Part shown: positions 8,410 through 17,221 of the stretch, piece after piece | Position numbering within the stretch: position 1 is the first letter of the stretch | How the letters are laid out: every line of letters begins with the position of its first letter | Assembly (NCBI GenBank): GCA_049287565.1 | Contig: JBAQGA010000210.1 | Location: 1-51,204, forward strand | DNA from: UBA8522 sp049287565 | GTDB taxonomy: Bacteria > Acidobacteriota > Aminicenantia > Aminicenantales > UBA8522 | DNA length: 51,204 bases | Direction: 5' to 3' | Translations under genes and position numbers: made by a program | The notes under the pieces: generated by a model | Database searches by the model: none | The model's input: the letters and a program-made list of their open reading frames with translations, nothing else | What the model was told of the DNA's origin: nothing

Positions 8410-9654
8410 TCAGGCGACCTCTTCGCCCTCGGTCCATTCCGCCTCTACCCTGGTGATTCTGACTTTGGCCTCGCCGCCCGGCCCGCCGGAACAGCGCGGA
8501 ACGCGGACGCCGATGTAGTTCGAAGTCAGGAGATCACCGCCTGATCCTTTCTTCCTGATGACAATCGCCTCAAGCTCCTGCCCTAGGAACCGCTGTCTGA
8601 AGGCCCGATGCCTGTCCGCAGAGAACTTCCGCAATACGGCCGACCGCCGGCGTTTCTCCGGCTCCCCGACCTGAGGCCATCCGGCCGCCCGGGTGCCCGG
8701 CCGGGGGGAATAGGCAAAGACATGGAGATAGTCGAGAGGCGATCCTGCCAAAAAATCCTGCAAACTCTCGAAATCCTCTTCCGCCTCCCCGGGAAACCCG
8801 ACGATGATATCCGCGCCCAGGGCCGCCGCCGGCGAGCCGTCCCGCAACCGCTCCAGAATTCGCGTGTAGCCGGCGGAGCTCGATCCCCGTCCCATGCGCT
8901 TGAGGATATGATCGGAACCGTTCTGGAGAGAGAGATGAAAATGGGGGCAGACTCTGGAGCTTCCCGTCATCAAACGGATGAGTTCCTCATCCAGACTGCG
9001 CGGGTCGAGCGAGCTCAGCCTCAGCTTCCCCAGCCCCTCCAGTTCCAGCAGGCCTCTAAGTAGCCCGGCCAACGACTCTTGCGGCTTGAGGTCGAGGCCG
9101 TAAGAGGAAAGATGGATGCCGCAGAGGACGATCTCCCGGAAGCCGCGGGCGATCAATTGACGGGCCCTGGCGAGAATCTCTTTCCGGTCCAAGCTCCGGC
9201 TGGGGCCTCGCACCGACGGGATGATACAGAAGGCACATTGGAGATCACAACCGTCCTGGACTTTGAGCAGGGCGCGCGAGCGGAAGGGTGTTTCCGCAGC
9301 GCCCGGCCGGCTCCCGGCACGGGAAAGGATCCGCCGCGGCAATTCTTTTTTGTCGAAGTTCGAGAGGAGAATCACGTCCGGCCCCAGGGTCTCGCTCTGC
9401 AGTGTCCCGCTCTCGACCGCGCAGCCGGCGATAACCAGCTTCGCCCCGGGATTGATCCGGGGAATCCGGCGGATAAACTTGCGGACGTCCCGGTCCGCCT
9501 TGGACGTCAGGGTGCAGGTGTTGACGATCACCCAGTCGGCCCGAGCCGGGTCATCCTCCAAACGTATCCCGCCGCGCTCGAACTCTTCCGCCCAGGAAAA
9601 GGCCTCGGCCTGGTTCACCCGACAGCCGAAGTTCTGGATGAAACAGGAGGACAT
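8410..9654 (-). CDS. mtaB: MtaB-type tRNA methylthiotransferase (radical SAM)
   Basis: A 414-residue MiaB/RimO/MtaB family enzyme. The N-terminal UPF0004 domain begins with the MtaB-like FGCRVNQAE. The radical SAM cysteines CxxxCxxC lie in GCDLQCAFC near residue 140. A C-terminal TRAM-like segment ends the protein. MtaB enzymes convert t6A37 to ms2t6A37 in tRNAs reading ANN codons. The substrate is inferred: FGCRVNQ matches MtaB better than MiaB (YGCQMN) or RimO. A GTG one codon upstream (9657) is an alternative start; the ATG at 9654 overlaps the purE stop by one base. The order purE-mtaB-mutL suggests co-transcription only. Confidence 0.87.
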   Translation of the reverse strand: MSSCFIQNFGCRVNQAEAFSWAEEFERGGIRLEDDPARADWVIVNTCTLTSKADRDVRKFIRRIPRINPGAKLVIAGCAVESGTLQSETLGPDVILLSNFDKKELPRRILSRAGSRPGAAETPFRSRALLKVQDGCDLQCAFCIIPSVRGPSRSLDRKEILARARQLIARGFREIVLCGIHLSSYGLDLKPQESLAGLLRGLLELEGLGKLRLSSLDPRSLDEELIRLMTGSSRVCPHFHLSLQNGSDHILKRMGRGSSSAGYTRILERLRDGSPAAALGADIIVGFPGEAEEDFESLQDFLAGSPLDYLHVFAYSPRPGTRAAGWPQVGEPEKRRRSAVLRKFSADRHRAFRQRFLGQELEAIVIRKKGSGGDLLTSNYIGVRVPRCSGGPGGEAKVRITRVEAEWTEGEEVA

Positions 9655-10142
9655 CACGATTTCCGGATGTTCTTCGAGGAATTTTCCACCTGATCGGCCA
9701 GCGCCTTCTTGTACTCCGCCAGCTTCTTCTTCAAGGTCGGATTCTGCAGACTCAGCATCTGAACGGCCAGGATGGCGGAGTTGAATGCGCCGGCCTTGCC
9801 CAATCCCATGGTGGCCACGGGTACTCCCTTGGGCATCTGGACGGTCGATAGCAGCGCGTCCATTCCGCCGAGCCCGGCGCTCTCCACCGGGACGCCGATG
9901 ACCGGAAGAGAGGTGTGTCCCGCCACGAAGCCGGCCAAGTGAGCGGCCTTTCCGGCGACGGCGATGAAGACCTTCACCCCTTGATTCTCGCTCTCCGAGA
10001 TGAGCGTTCTCGTCCGCTCGGGCGAGCGGTGGGCCGAGGTCACCTCCAGGCGATGGGAGACGCCGAATTCGTCGAGGATGCGGCCGGCATCCGTGACCAT
10101 TTCAAGGTCTGATTCACTGCCGATAAAAATGACGACGTCCAT
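9654..10142 (-). CDS. purE: N5-carboxyaminoimidazole ribonucleotide mutase PurE
   Basis: A 162-residue PurE, the standard length, catalysing the mutase step to CAIR in de novo purine synthesis. The family motifs are GSESD near residue 8, SAHRSP near 40, and the LLSTVQMPKGVPVAT region. SAHR marks class I (N5-CAIR mutase) rather than the animal-type class II; class I normally works with PurK, which is not in this window. The usual AGGAAHLPG loop reads AGKAAHLAG here, a small deviation. It starts 9 nt after purD, in a run with glyA and purD, so it belongs to a purine/one-carbon operon. Confidence 0.93.
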   Translation of the reverse strand: MDVVIFIGSESDLEMVTDAGRILDEFGVSHRLEVTSAHRSPERTRTLISESENQGVKVFIAVAGKAAHLAGFVAGHTSLPVIGVPVESAGLGGMDALLSTVQMPKGVPVATMGLGKAGAFNSAILAVQMLSLQNPTLKKKLAEYKKALADQVENSSKNIRKS

Positions 10143-10151
10143 GTCCTCCTC

Positions 10152-11420
10152 CTAGCGCAGAGCTCCGATATCCCGCCGGTAATGCATCCCGTCGAAAGAG
10201 ATATGAGAAATGGCGCCATAGATTTTCCCCATAGTTTCAGTCAGGGTATTCTCAGAAGCGCAGACGTTGAGGACGCGCCCGCCATTGGTGAGATACTGCG
10301 CGCCCTCATATCTGGTCCCGGCATGAAAAACGGTGATCCCGGGAAGCTTCGCCGCTTCCAGCAACCCGCTGATCGGCTTCCCTTTCTCGTAGGAGAGCGG
10401 ATACCCGCCGGAAGCCAGGACGACACAGCCCGAGGCTTTGGAGTTCCATTGGATCTCCGCCTTCAGGACATTCCCGGAGATGACGTTGAGCAACATCTCG
10501 ACCAGGTCGGATTCCATCCGGACCATTTGGACCTGAGTCTCGGGGTCGCCGAACCGGCAGTTATATTCCAACACCTTGGGACCCTCCTCGGTGAGCATCA
10601 GGCCGACGTAGAGGACACCTTTGAACGTCCGGCCTTCCTCGCGGAGCCGGTTGATGGTCGGGAAGACGATGGTGTTGATGATCCCGGAGAAGAGATCGGG
10701 CGTGATAAACGGCGACGGCGAGATGGCGCCCATGCCGCCCGTGTTCGGCCCGCGGTCTCTGTCGTAGGCGGCCTTGTGGTCCATGGTCGTCACCAACGGC
10801 TGCAGCTTGGCGCCGTCCGAGATGACAATGAACGAGACTTCCTTGCCCTTGAGGAATTCTTCCACCAATATTCTTTTCCCGGCATCTCCGAACTGCCGCT
10901 CGACCATGATCATGTCGACCGCTTCCTCGGCTTTGCGCGGGCCGGGACAGACAATGGCGCCCTTGCCAGCCGCCAGTCCGTCCGCCTTGATCACCAGGGG
11001 AAAGTAAAACTCGCCGGACCTCAGGATGCGGAGAGCCTGGGTCGGCGTCTCGGCCACTTTAAAACGCGCCGTCGGGAGCCGGTGCCGGTCCATGAATTGC
11101 TTGGCGAAGACCTTGCTGCCCTCGATCTCGGCCGCCTTCCGGTTGGGGCCGAAGATGCACAGCCCCCTCTCATCGAACTCATCGACAATGCCCAGGGTGA
11201 GGGGGACTTCCGGCCCGACCACGGTCAGGTCGATCTTCTTGTCGGCGCTGAATTTCGCCAGCCCCTGGATGTCCGTGTCTGGAATAGGGATGTTCTCAGC
11301 GACGCTCATCGTCCCCGGATTGCCGGGAGCGCAATAAAGCTTGCTCACCAAGGGGCTCTGGGATATCTTCCAGGCCAGGGCATTCTCCCTTCCCCCTGAA
11401 CCGACGACCAAGACCTTCAT
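10152..11420 (-). CDS. purD: Phosphoribosylamine-glycine ligase PurD
   Basis: A 422-residue GAR synthetase, the normal length, joining glycine to phosphoribosylamine in purine synthesis. The N-terminus MKVLVVGSGGRENALAW is the family signature. The ATP-grasp core has KADGLAAGKGA near 150, the RDRGPNTGGMGA loop, and ECNxRFGDPE-type metal residues (YNCRFGDPE). Its ATG overlaps the glyA stop by 4 nt (ATGA), so it is translationally coupled to the serine hydroxymethyltransferase. That is a sensible pairing, because GlyA makes the glycine and methylene-THF that purine synthesis consumes. Confidence 0.96.
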   Translation of the reverse strand: MKVLVVGSGGRENALAWKISQSPLVSKLYCAPGNPGTMSVAENIPIPDTDIQGLAKFSADKKIDLTVVGPEVPLTLGIVDEFDERGLCIFGPNRKAAEIEGSKVFAKQFMDRHRLPTARFKVAETPTQALRILRSGEFYFPLVIKADGLAAGKGAIVCPGPRKAEEAVDMIMVERQFGDAGKRILVEEFLKGKEVSFIVISDGAKLQPLVTTMDHKAAYDRDRGPNTGGMGAISPSPFITPDLFSGIINTIVFPTINRLREEGRTFKGVLYVGLMLTEEGPKVLEYNCRFGDPETQVQMVRMESDLVEMLLNVISGNVLKAEIQWNSKASGCVVLASGGYPLSYEKGKPISGLLEAAKLPGITVFHAGTRYEGAQYLTNGGRVLNVCASENTLTETMGKIYGAISHISFDGMHYRRDIGALR

Positions 11421-12859
11421 TTTCCTTTTCCTTTGGCCAGTTCCCCGGCGAGACCGGCGATGAACCCCGGCCGGGGAAAGACGCTTTCCAGGATCCGGGC
11501 CGCCAGCGGGACCGCCTCCTTGGAAGACAGGCAGAACTTCATCTCGAGAAAATCGCGCCGCAGCTTGCGGACCTCGTCCTTGACCGGTTTGTTCCGGACG
11601 ACGACCTCGGCGATGTATCCGGCCAGGACATCGAAGTCCTTCTCCATCATGCCGAACCGGGTCATCTCCTGAACCCCCAGCCGGATGCCGCTCGAATCCA
11701 GGAAGGTTTCGTCGTCCGGGAGGGCTTGATAGTTGGCGATGATATTGTTGTTCTCCAGACGCCGGGCGACCTCCTGCCCTGGTCCGAAGCGGCGGACCCG
11801 AATCAGGACCTGGTGGGTTTCGGTGAACCCGTCGTCTTCGTCGCCCTCGACCGGGACGCCGTGGCTTTTCAGGGCCTTGGCGAAGGCTTTGGCGTTCGCC
11901 CGGACCTGCTTCTGGTACTCCGTCTTGAAGGCGTTCATTTCGTAGGTTGCCATCAAGAGCGCCAGCAGGGTACCCAGGTGATGGTTGCTCGTCGACCCCG
12001 GGAAGGCCCGGCTCTTGACATCGAGCCAGAAGTTGCGGAGCCGACTGTCCTTGGGAAAGTCCCCGGCGATGATCCCCCGCTGGGGCCCGAAAAAGGTCTT
12101 GTGGGTGCTGCCCGTAATGACGTCCGCGCCGTCACCAAGCGCCTCCTGGAAAGCGCCGTAGAGCCCGAGGACGTGGGCCATGTCGTACATGATCACCGGA
12201 CGCTCCGGCCACCCCTCGACGATCCGGGCGACGAACTCCACTGGTTCGGGATACAGGAACATGCTCTTGCCGAAGATGATGAGCTCCGGTCGATGATGTT
12301 CCAGGAGCTCTCCCAGCTTTTTCAAATCCGCCTTATACGGATTTTCGTCCGCCACGGGGAAATTGAGGACGTTCTCCTTTCCCGCCTCGGGGTCTTCCTC
12401 GACGAAATTGAACAGCGCGCCCATCGGCTGAGAGCTGAGATGTCCGCCCTTGGTGAGGTCGTTGTTCATCACCAGGCGCATCTTCCGCGTCGGCTGCCCC
12501 TTCGGCCGCGTTCGGTTGAGGAAGCGGACCATGCCCTTGAAGACGACCTCGTTGGCCATCTGGCCGCTGATCGGCCGGAGCTCGACGTCCGGGCAGCCGA
12601 AGAATTGCCCCAGTTCCTTCCTGGTTTCGATCTCCACATCGCGGATGAAATCGGTCCCCTGATAGAAATAAACCTCCTCGCCCTTCATCGTCCGGTGTTC
12701 GGCGTATCGACCGGCGGGGTCGGAGATCTCGCACAGCTTGACAAGCAGTGACGGGGTTGTTTCGGAGGGAATCAGGTTGACCGATTCCGCCTGCCGCCAG
12801 TGGTTATTCCGTTCGATTCTCTGGGCCAGAGAAAAGGCTTTTTCGTGCAGGGAAGGCAT
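11417..12859 (-). CDS. glyA: Serine hydroxymethyltransferase-like PLP enzyme
   Basis: 480 residues from the ATG at 12859, longer than the typical 410-430 of bacterial GlyA. The PLP-binding segment TGSTHKTFFGPQRG has Lys254 as the Schiff-base residue, and NLIPSE near the N-terminus matches the SHMT substrate region (N-I-P-SE). It interconverts serine and glycine using tetrahydrofolate. The frame is open 14 codons further upstream, but that start would overlap rpiB, while 12859 has GAGGAG 8 nt before it. It sits directly before purD (4-nt overlap). The family is divergent, so a related aldolase (for example acting on threonine) cannot be excluded by reading alone. Confidence 0.83.
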   Translation of the reverse strand: MPSLHEKAFSLAQRIERNNHWRQAESVNLIPSETTPSLLVKLCEISDPAGRYAEHRTMKGEEVYFYQGTDFIRDVEIETRKELGQFFGCPDVELRPISGQMANEVVFKGMVRFLNRTRPKGQPTRKMRLVMNNDLTKGGHLSSQPMGALFNFVEEDPEAGKENVLNFPVADENPYKADLKKLGELLEHHRPELIIFGKSMFLYPEPVEFVARIVEGWPERPVIMYDMAHVLGLYGAFQEALGDGADVITGSTHKTFFGPQRGIIAGDFPKDSRLRNFWLDVKSRAFPGSTSNHHLGTLLALLMATYEMNAFKTEYQKQVRANAKAFAKALKSHGVPVEGDEDDGFTETHQVLIRVRRFGPGQEVARRLENNNIIANYQALPDDETFLDSSGIRLGVQEMTRFGMMEKDFDVLAGYIAEVVVRNKPVKDEVRKLRRDFLEMKFCLSSKEAVPLAARILESVFPRPGFIAGLAGELAKGKGK

Positions 12860-12875
12860 TTCGTTCTCTCCTCTC

Positions 12876-13328
12876 TCAGTCCTTGAAATTTCGGCTTTCA
12901 ATGTCGATGATCTTGGAGACCCGCCGGGCGTGTCTGCCCCCTTCGAACGGCGTCTTCAGCCAAACGTCCACGATCGGAATGGCTTCCTCCAGGGAGAGGG
13001 TCCGCCCCCCCAGGGTAAGGCAGTTGGAATCATTGTGGCTGCGGCTCACGCCGGCGGTGAAGAGATCCCAGCACGGCGTCGCCCGGACACCTTTAAATTT
13101 ATTGGCGACGACGGCCATGCCGATACCCGTGCCGCAGAAAAGGATGGCCCGGTCGCATTCGCCCAGGACGACGCTGTCCGCGGCTCGAGCCCCGTAATCC
13201 ACATAATCTACGGTCTCTCCGGGGCCGCAGCCGAAGTCCCGGCAGGCGACTCCCCTGTCTTCGAGATAAACGAGGATTCCCGTCTTCAGTTCGAAACCGG
13301 CATGATCGGACGCCAAGGCAATCTTCAT
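12876..13328 (-). CDS. rpiB: Ribose-5-phosphate isomerase B
   Basis: A 150-residue RpiB/LacAB family isomerase, the normal length. It has the N-terminal MKIALASDHAGFELK motif, the active-site Cys in RAILFCGTGIGMAVVANK, and DSNCLTLGGRT near residue 100. It interconverts ribose 5-phosphate and ribulose 5-phosphate, which feeds PRPP and purine synthesis and suits the glyA-purD-purE genes downstream. The ATG at 13328 (GGAGGG upstream) gives the family start; a start five codons earlier is open but less likely. Gap to glyA is 16 nt. Confidence 0.94.
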   Translation of the reverse strand: MKIALASDHAGFELKTGILVYLEDRGVACRDFGCGPGETVDYVDYGARAADSVVLGECDRAILFCGTGIGMAVVANKFKGVRATPCWDLFTAGVSRSHNDSNCLTLGGRTLSLEEAIPIVDVWLKTPFEGGRHARRVSKIIDIESRNFKD

Positions 13329-13382
13329 CTCCGTACCCTCCACTCCGAGTTCACGGGAAAATCGAAAGCGAAGTTTCTCTTG

Positions 13383-14960
13383 TCAACGAGCTGCGTTGTC
13401 GGCGATGAATTTCGAGGCCTCGGGCATGATCGCCAGGGCTTTGACCACGACGGCATCGCTTTTCCGGTAAGCCCTCACCCCTTCGTCGATGCCCCAGAGG
13501 GAAGAGATGATCTCCCGCCCCAGTTCTCTCTTGATCTCCGGCTCGGCCTCCCCGAATCTCTTCTCGTCGAAGTCGATCTTGACGGTGTTCAGATAGCTTT
13601 TGAAGTCCTCGAGGACCGGGATTCCCACGTTGAAATCCCGGCTCAGCGGGATTTTCCCTGCAACTCCGGCGTTCCTCTGGTCGTCAGGGAAAACGAAATT
13701 CTTGGCCAGGGCTGTCTCGCGGGCGGCAAATTTGTGGGCGTAACCGAAGAACGCTCCCCGGTTCATCAGTTCGATGGTGAAGGGATTGAGGGTCGAGGCG
13801 ACTTCATAATCGGGTGCAATCCCCCCTTGGCCGAGGACTTTCCTCCCTTTAGCGGTGTACTTCACTTCCCGCTGTTCATCGGGCGCCCGCTTGTAGAGGA
13901 TGTAATCTTCGATGTGTTCGAAATCCCGCTGAATGGAACGGCCGCTGGGAGTGAAGTATTTGGCTGTGGTCAGGGCGACGGCCAGGTTTTCGCCCAGCGG
14001 GAAGACCGTCTGGACCAACCCTTTGCCCCAGGAGTCCTCACCGACGATGTATCCCCGGTCATTGTCCATGACGGCACCGCTGACGATCTCCGAGGCGCTG
14101 GCGCTTCCCCGGTTGATCAGGATGACCAGGGGCATATTTTCAAATTGGTCGTTCCTCTGGGCCCGGAACTCCCGGTTATAGATCTTGTTCCGGCCCTTGA
14201 TGGAGACGATGACATCCCCCTTGGGCAGGAAAAGATCGGAGAGCTCGATCGACTGGAAGAAGGGACCGCCCGTGTTCCACCTCAGGTCGAGGATCAGCTC
14301 TTTCATCCCCTGTCCGGAAAGCTGGGCCATTTTTTCCTTGAATTCTTCGGTCGTCGTCTCAGCAAAGTTGCGGATGAAGATATAGCCCGTGGTGTCCGTG
14401 ATCATGAACGCGTAGGGAACGCTGTGGAGAGGGATTTCTTCCCGCACGATGGTCATCTCGAGGGGCTCCTCCAGCCCCTCCCGGATGATGGTGATGGTGA
14501 CCTTGGTCCCCTTGGGCCCGCGGAGCCTCTGCATCGCATCGAAGCTTGTCAGGGGCTTGGTGCTTTCGCCTTCAATGGTCGAGATGACATCTCCCGGCTG
14601 GATCCCCAAGCGGCTGGCCGGAGTCCCCTCGATCGGGGCGATAACGACGAGGTTTTCACCATGCTTTTGGATCTGGATACCCAGGCCGTAGTATTTCCCG
14701 GTGTATTCCTCGCGCATGCGGGAGAGGCTGTCCGGGTCGAGAAAATAGGAGTGGGGATCGAGGGTCTCCAGCATTCCCCGGATGGAGGAATAGACGAGTT
14801 TTTCCTCGTCCACTTCGCGGTAGTAGTTCTCCTCGATTAGGGAGAGAATGCCGGAAAACTTGGCGACGGAGCGGTTCCAGATGTCCTCATCCCTGGCCGC
14901 CAGGTTGGCCAGAATGAGGAGGGAGAGAAAACCGAAGGCCAGCTTCTTTTTCATGGACAT
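13383..14960 (-). CDS. S41-family C-terminal processing peptidase
   Basis: A 525-residue Ctp/Prc-type serine protease. An N-terminal signal sequence (KKK, then a hydrophobic stretch, cleavage likely after ANLA near residue 21) sends it to the periplasm. A PDZ domain covers about 85-165. In the tail-specific protease core, the nucleophile Ser288 lies in GSASASE and the general base Lys313 in GKG, 25 residues apart as in Prc and CtpB. About 150 residues follow the core, longer than CtpA. Two starts are possible, ATG 14960 or 14954 (MKKK), and neither has a clear Shine-Dalgarno. It probably trims or degrades envelope proteins. First gene of the run leading to rpiB and glyA. Confidence 0.92.
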   Translation of the reverse strand: MSMKKKLAFGFLSLLILANLAARDEDIWNRSVAKFSGILSLIEENYYREVDEEKLVYSSIRGMLETLDPHSYFLDPDSLSRMREEYTGKYYGLGIQIQKHGENLVVIAPIEGTPASRLGIQPGDVISTIEGESTKPLTSFDAMQRLRGPKGTKVTITIIREGLEEPLEMTIVREEIPLHSVPYAFMITDTTGYIFIRNFAETTTEEFKEKMAQLSGQGMKELILDLRWNTGGPFFQSIELSDLFLPKGDVIVSIKGRNKIYNREFRAQRNDQFENMPLVILINRGSASASEIVSGAVMDNDRGYIVGEDSWGKGLVQTVFPLGENLAVALTTAKYFTPSGRSIQRDFEHIEDYILYKRAPDEQREVKYTAKGRKVLGQGGIAPDYEVASTLNPFTIELMNRGAFFGYAHKFAARETALAKNFVFPDDQRNAGVAGKIPLSRDFNVGIPVLEDFKSYLNTVKIDFDEKRFGEAEPEIKRELGREIISSLWGIDEGVRAYRKSDAVVVKALAIMPEASKFIADNAAR

Positions 14961-14971
14961 CGCGATGTTTT

Positions 14972-15000
14972 ATCTTAGCAAACCATCCCTCTAAAGTAAA
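14972..15000 (-). promoter_or_regulatory. Candidate promoter for the ctp-rpiB-glyA-pur run
   Basis: On the minus strand, -35 TTTACT (14995-15000), 17-nt spacer, -10 TAAGAT (14972-14977) with an extended TG. The -10 context TTTGCTAAGAT is identical to that of the tRNA promoter at 6384-6412. The predicted start lies only a few bases before the ctp ATG, so the leader would be very short; this lowers confidence. Confidence 0.4.
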
Positions 15001-15012
15001 GCCGCGGTATCC

Positions 15013-15041
15013 TTGACTATTGGAAAGCGAGGGGCTATATT
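15013..15041 (+). promoter_or_regulatory. Sigma-70-type promoter for the tat run
   Basis: -35 TTGACT (15013-15018), 17-nt spacer, -10 TATATT (15036-15041); predicted start near 15048, about 18 nt before the tatA ATG. It lies back to back with the ctp promoter in the 105-nt divergent gap. Confidence 0.6.
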
Positions 15042-15065
15042 TGATGGCGCTTTAAGCTGGCTAAA

Positions 15066-15353
15066 ATGTTTGGAAATATCGGCTTCCCCGAGTTGCTCAT
15101 CATCCTGGCCATCGCCCTGCTCATCTTCGGCCCCAAGAAACTGCCCGAGGTGAGCAGGTCCATCGGGAGAGCTGTCCGGGAGTTCCGCCGGACCTCGGAT
15201 GAGATCAAGGATAAGATCGAGCAGGAGATCCAAGCCAGCGATTTCAAGGATATCAAAGACGAGCTGAAAAAGGACATCTCCCAGGACATATACAAAGAGG
15301 TCCCCGAGGAAAAAGAGGAAAAAAAGGATGAGGAAGGGCAGAAAATCTCCTGA
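15066..15353 (+). CDS. tatA: Twin-arginine translocase subunit TatA/TatB
   Basis: A 95-residue single-span protein. It has a short N-terminus, a transmembrane helix (about 5-21) with GFPELL, a hinge FGPKKLPE at 21-28, an amphipathic helix, then a charged Lys/Glu-rich tail. With TatC it forms the pore that exports folded twin-arginine proteins. Only one TatA-type gene is in the window; it may act as both TatA and TatB, or a second copy may lie elsewhere. It overlaps tatC by 26 nt. A Tat-type substrate is encoded later in the window (43256-43888). Confidence 0.93.
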   Translation: MFGNIGFPELLIILAIALLIFGPKKLPEVSRSIGRAVREFRRTSDEIKDKIEQEIQASDFKDIKDELKKDISQDIYKEVPEEKEEKKDEEGQKIS

Positions 15354-16104
15354 TGAGATGACCTTCCTCGAGCATCTCGAAGACCTCCGCAAAAGCCTCT
15401 GGTACTCCTTCGTCGCCCTTTTCATCGCCGTCATCCCCTGCTGGCTCTTCAGCAGGCAGGTTTTCGAGATCCTGTCCCGGCCGGTGACTCAGTATCTGCC
15501 CGAAGGCATGAAGATGGCCTTCACCAGCCTGACCGCTCCCTTCATGCTCTACATCAAGGTTTCGTTTCTCACCGCCATTTTTCTAACCTCGCCGTTCATC
15601 TTCCTCCAGCTCTGGTATTTCGTCGCCCCGGGGCTCTACCAGAAAGAAAAGAAATACGTCGTTCCCTTTGTGACCTTCACCACCGTCTTCTTCCTGGCCG
15701 GTGCGGCCTTCGGCTATTTCGTCATGTTCCCTTGGGCCTGCCGCTTCTTCCTGAAGCTGGGTTCGGACTTCACGCCGGTCCTGACCGTGGACACCTACTT
15801 CGGTTTCTCCATGAAGCTGCTCCTCGGTATCGCCCTCGTGTTCGAGCTCCCGACGCTCGTCTTTTTCCTCTCCAAGCTGGGGATCATCACGTCCCGCTGG
15901 ATGATCCGCAATTTCAAGTACGCCGTGCTGGCCGTCTTCGTCATCGCGGCCGTGATCACACCGACTCCGGACATGGTGACCCAGAGCATCCTGGCCATCC
16001 CCATGCTCGCCCTCTACGGCCTCGGCATCTTGATCGCTTTCCTCTTCGGCAAGGAGCGGAAGACGCGGCGGGAGAAGAAAGGCGCGAAAGACATCGCCGG
16101 ATAA
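15328..16104 (+). CDS. tatC: Twin-arginine translocase subunit TatC
   Basis: A 258-residue TatC with six transmembrane segments and the N-terminal cytoplasmic motif FLEHLEDLRK that recognises twin-arginine signals. The first periplasmic loop contains the family's TAPFMLYIK-type segment and the SPFIFLQLWYFVAPGLY region. The start is either ATG 15328 (inside tatA) or ATG 15358, 5 nt after the tatA stop; the second gives a shorter tail before the conserved motif. The basic C-terminal tail is cytoplasmic. It is followed after 5 nt by an unrelated nucleotide kinase, so the operon is mixed. Confidence 0.94.
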   Translation: MRKGRKSPDEMTFLEHLEDLRKSLWYSFVALFIAVIPCWLFSRQVFEILSRPVTQYLPEGMKMAFTSLTAPFMLYIKVSFLTAIFLTSPFIFLQLWYFVAPGLYQKEKKYVVPFVTFTTVFFLAGAAFGYFVMFPWACRFFLKLGSDFTPVLTVDTYFGFSMKLLLGIALVFELPTLVFFLSKLGIITSRWMIRNFKYAVLAVFVIAAVITPTPDMVTQSILAIPMLALYGLGILIAFLFGKERKTRREKKGAKDIAG

Positions 16105-16109
16105 TCCAG

Positions 16110-16715
16110 ATGGGAACGGGTCGTTCTAAAACGAAAACAGGGAGACGTACTGGAAGAGACAGTTCGACTCCCGTCCCTGCGTTTCGCCGCCGCCTCATCG
16201 GGCTCAGCGGGACCAACGGAGCCGGAAAAGGGGAGGTAGCGAACTACCTCATGAAAAAAGGATACGCCTATGTATCGCTTTCCGATGAGATCAGGGCGGA
16301 TCTCCGCCGGCGAGGAAAGGAAATCACCCGTGATCACCTGATCGACGCCGGAAACGCTTTGCGCCGAAGATACGGAGTCGACATCCTGGCCCGCCGGGCC
16401 ATGAAGAAGGTCAAGACCCGGACGGTCATCGACAGCATCCGCAATGCCGGCGAAGTTGCTTTCCTCCGTCGCCAAGACGATTTCATCCTGGTCGCCGTGG
16501 ATGCCCCCGTCGAGCTGAGATATGCAAGGGTCCAGAAAAGAGGCCGTGCGGAGTCGGCCTCGACCCTCGAGGAATTCATCGTTAAGGAAAAGGAAGAGAT
16601 GACCGGCGGGAGGAACGGGCAGCAGCTTCGCCGCTGTTTGAGCCTGGCCGACGTGACCATCATCAACGATGGGACGCTCGAAGCCCTCCACCGCCGGATC
16701 GAGGAGCGTCTATGA
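16110..16715 (+). CDS. P-loop kinase, probable nucleotide or dephospho-CoA-kinase-like
   Basis: 201 residues from the ATG at 16110; the frame is open far upstream inside tatC, but that part is a shadow. After a basic 30-residue N-tail comes Walker A GTNGAGKGE near 38-46, then SLSDEIR, DSIRNAGEV and a basic lid, as in small AAA/NMP-kinase-type enzymes such as dephospho-CoA kinase and archaeal NMP kinases. The C-terminus (ADVTIINDGT) resembles dephospho-CoA kinase. It overlaps the dCMP deaminase by 4 nt (ATGA). That coupling suggests a deoxynucleotide monophosphate kinase working with it; this is inference, and the substrate cannot be read from sequence. Confidence 0.72.
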   Translation: MGTGRSKTKTGRRTGRDSSTPVPAFRRRLIGLSGTNGAGKGEVANYLMKKGYAYVSLSDEIRADLRRRGKEITRDHLIDAGNALRRRYGVDILARRAMKKVKTRTVIDSIRNAGEVAFLRRQDDFILVAVDAPVELRYARVQKRGRAESASTLEEFIVKEKEEMTGGRNGQQLRRCLSLADVTIINDGTLEALHRRIEERL

Positions 16716-17221
16716 AAATGAAACGTGTCTCCAAGGACGACTATTATCTCGGGATCGCCAAGGAGGTTGCCCGCCGGTCCACCTGTTTCCGCCGGTCCAT
16801 CGGCGCGATCATCGTCCGGGACGACCAGATCATCTCGACCGGCTATGTGGGCGCGCCGCGCAAAACCAAGAGCAGCCATGAACACGGCTTCTGTCTTCGC
16901 GACCGGCTGGGCATCCCGCACGGCGAGCGTTACGAGCTCTGCCGCAGCGTCCACGCCGAGCAGAACGCCGTGATCAACGCCGCCCGGGCCGGGGTCAGCC
17001 TCCTGGGCGGCGATATGTTCATCTACGGGACTATTTTCGGTGAGGACAAGCCGATCAACGCCTTTCCCTGTTTCGTCTGCAAGAAAATCATCATCAATGC
17101 CGGTCTTGACCGGGTCGTCTGTTCGATGGTCGGCGATAAGAAAAAGGTCTTTCGGGTCAGCCAGTGGGCCCAGGACTGGACCAGGGGTGATATCCTCGAT
17201 GACAAACATCAATATGGGTGA
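16712..17221 (+). CDS. dCMP (deoxycytidylate) deaminase family protein
   Basis: A 169-residue zinc-dependent deaminase of the CDA fold. The zinc and catalytic residues are His81 and Glu83 in HAEQNAVINA, with Cys120 and Cys123 in PCFVCKK. The N-terminal SxxRRSxGAIIV region is typical of dCMP deaminases (ComEB-like), which make dUMP for thymidylate synthesis. The length fits. It is coupled by ATGA to the upstream P-loop kinase and overlaps the next gene by 23 nt. The C-terminal extension after the zinc motif (about 40 residues) is normal for the family. Confidence 0.9.
   Translation: MKMKRVSKDDYYLGIAKEVARRSTCFRRSIGAIIVRDDQIISTGYVGAPRKTKSSHEHGFCLRDRLGIPHGERYELCRSVHAEQNAVINAARAGVSLLGGDMFIYGTIFGEDKPINAFPCFVCKKIIINAGLDRVVCSMVGDKKKVFRVSQWAQDWTRGDILDDKHQYG

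Noticed and set aside
9654..10142. PurE as class II (AIR carboxylase)
   Set aside because: The SAHRSP motif fits class I; class II enzymes carry SAHK-type residues. The AGKAAHLAG deviation alone is not enough.
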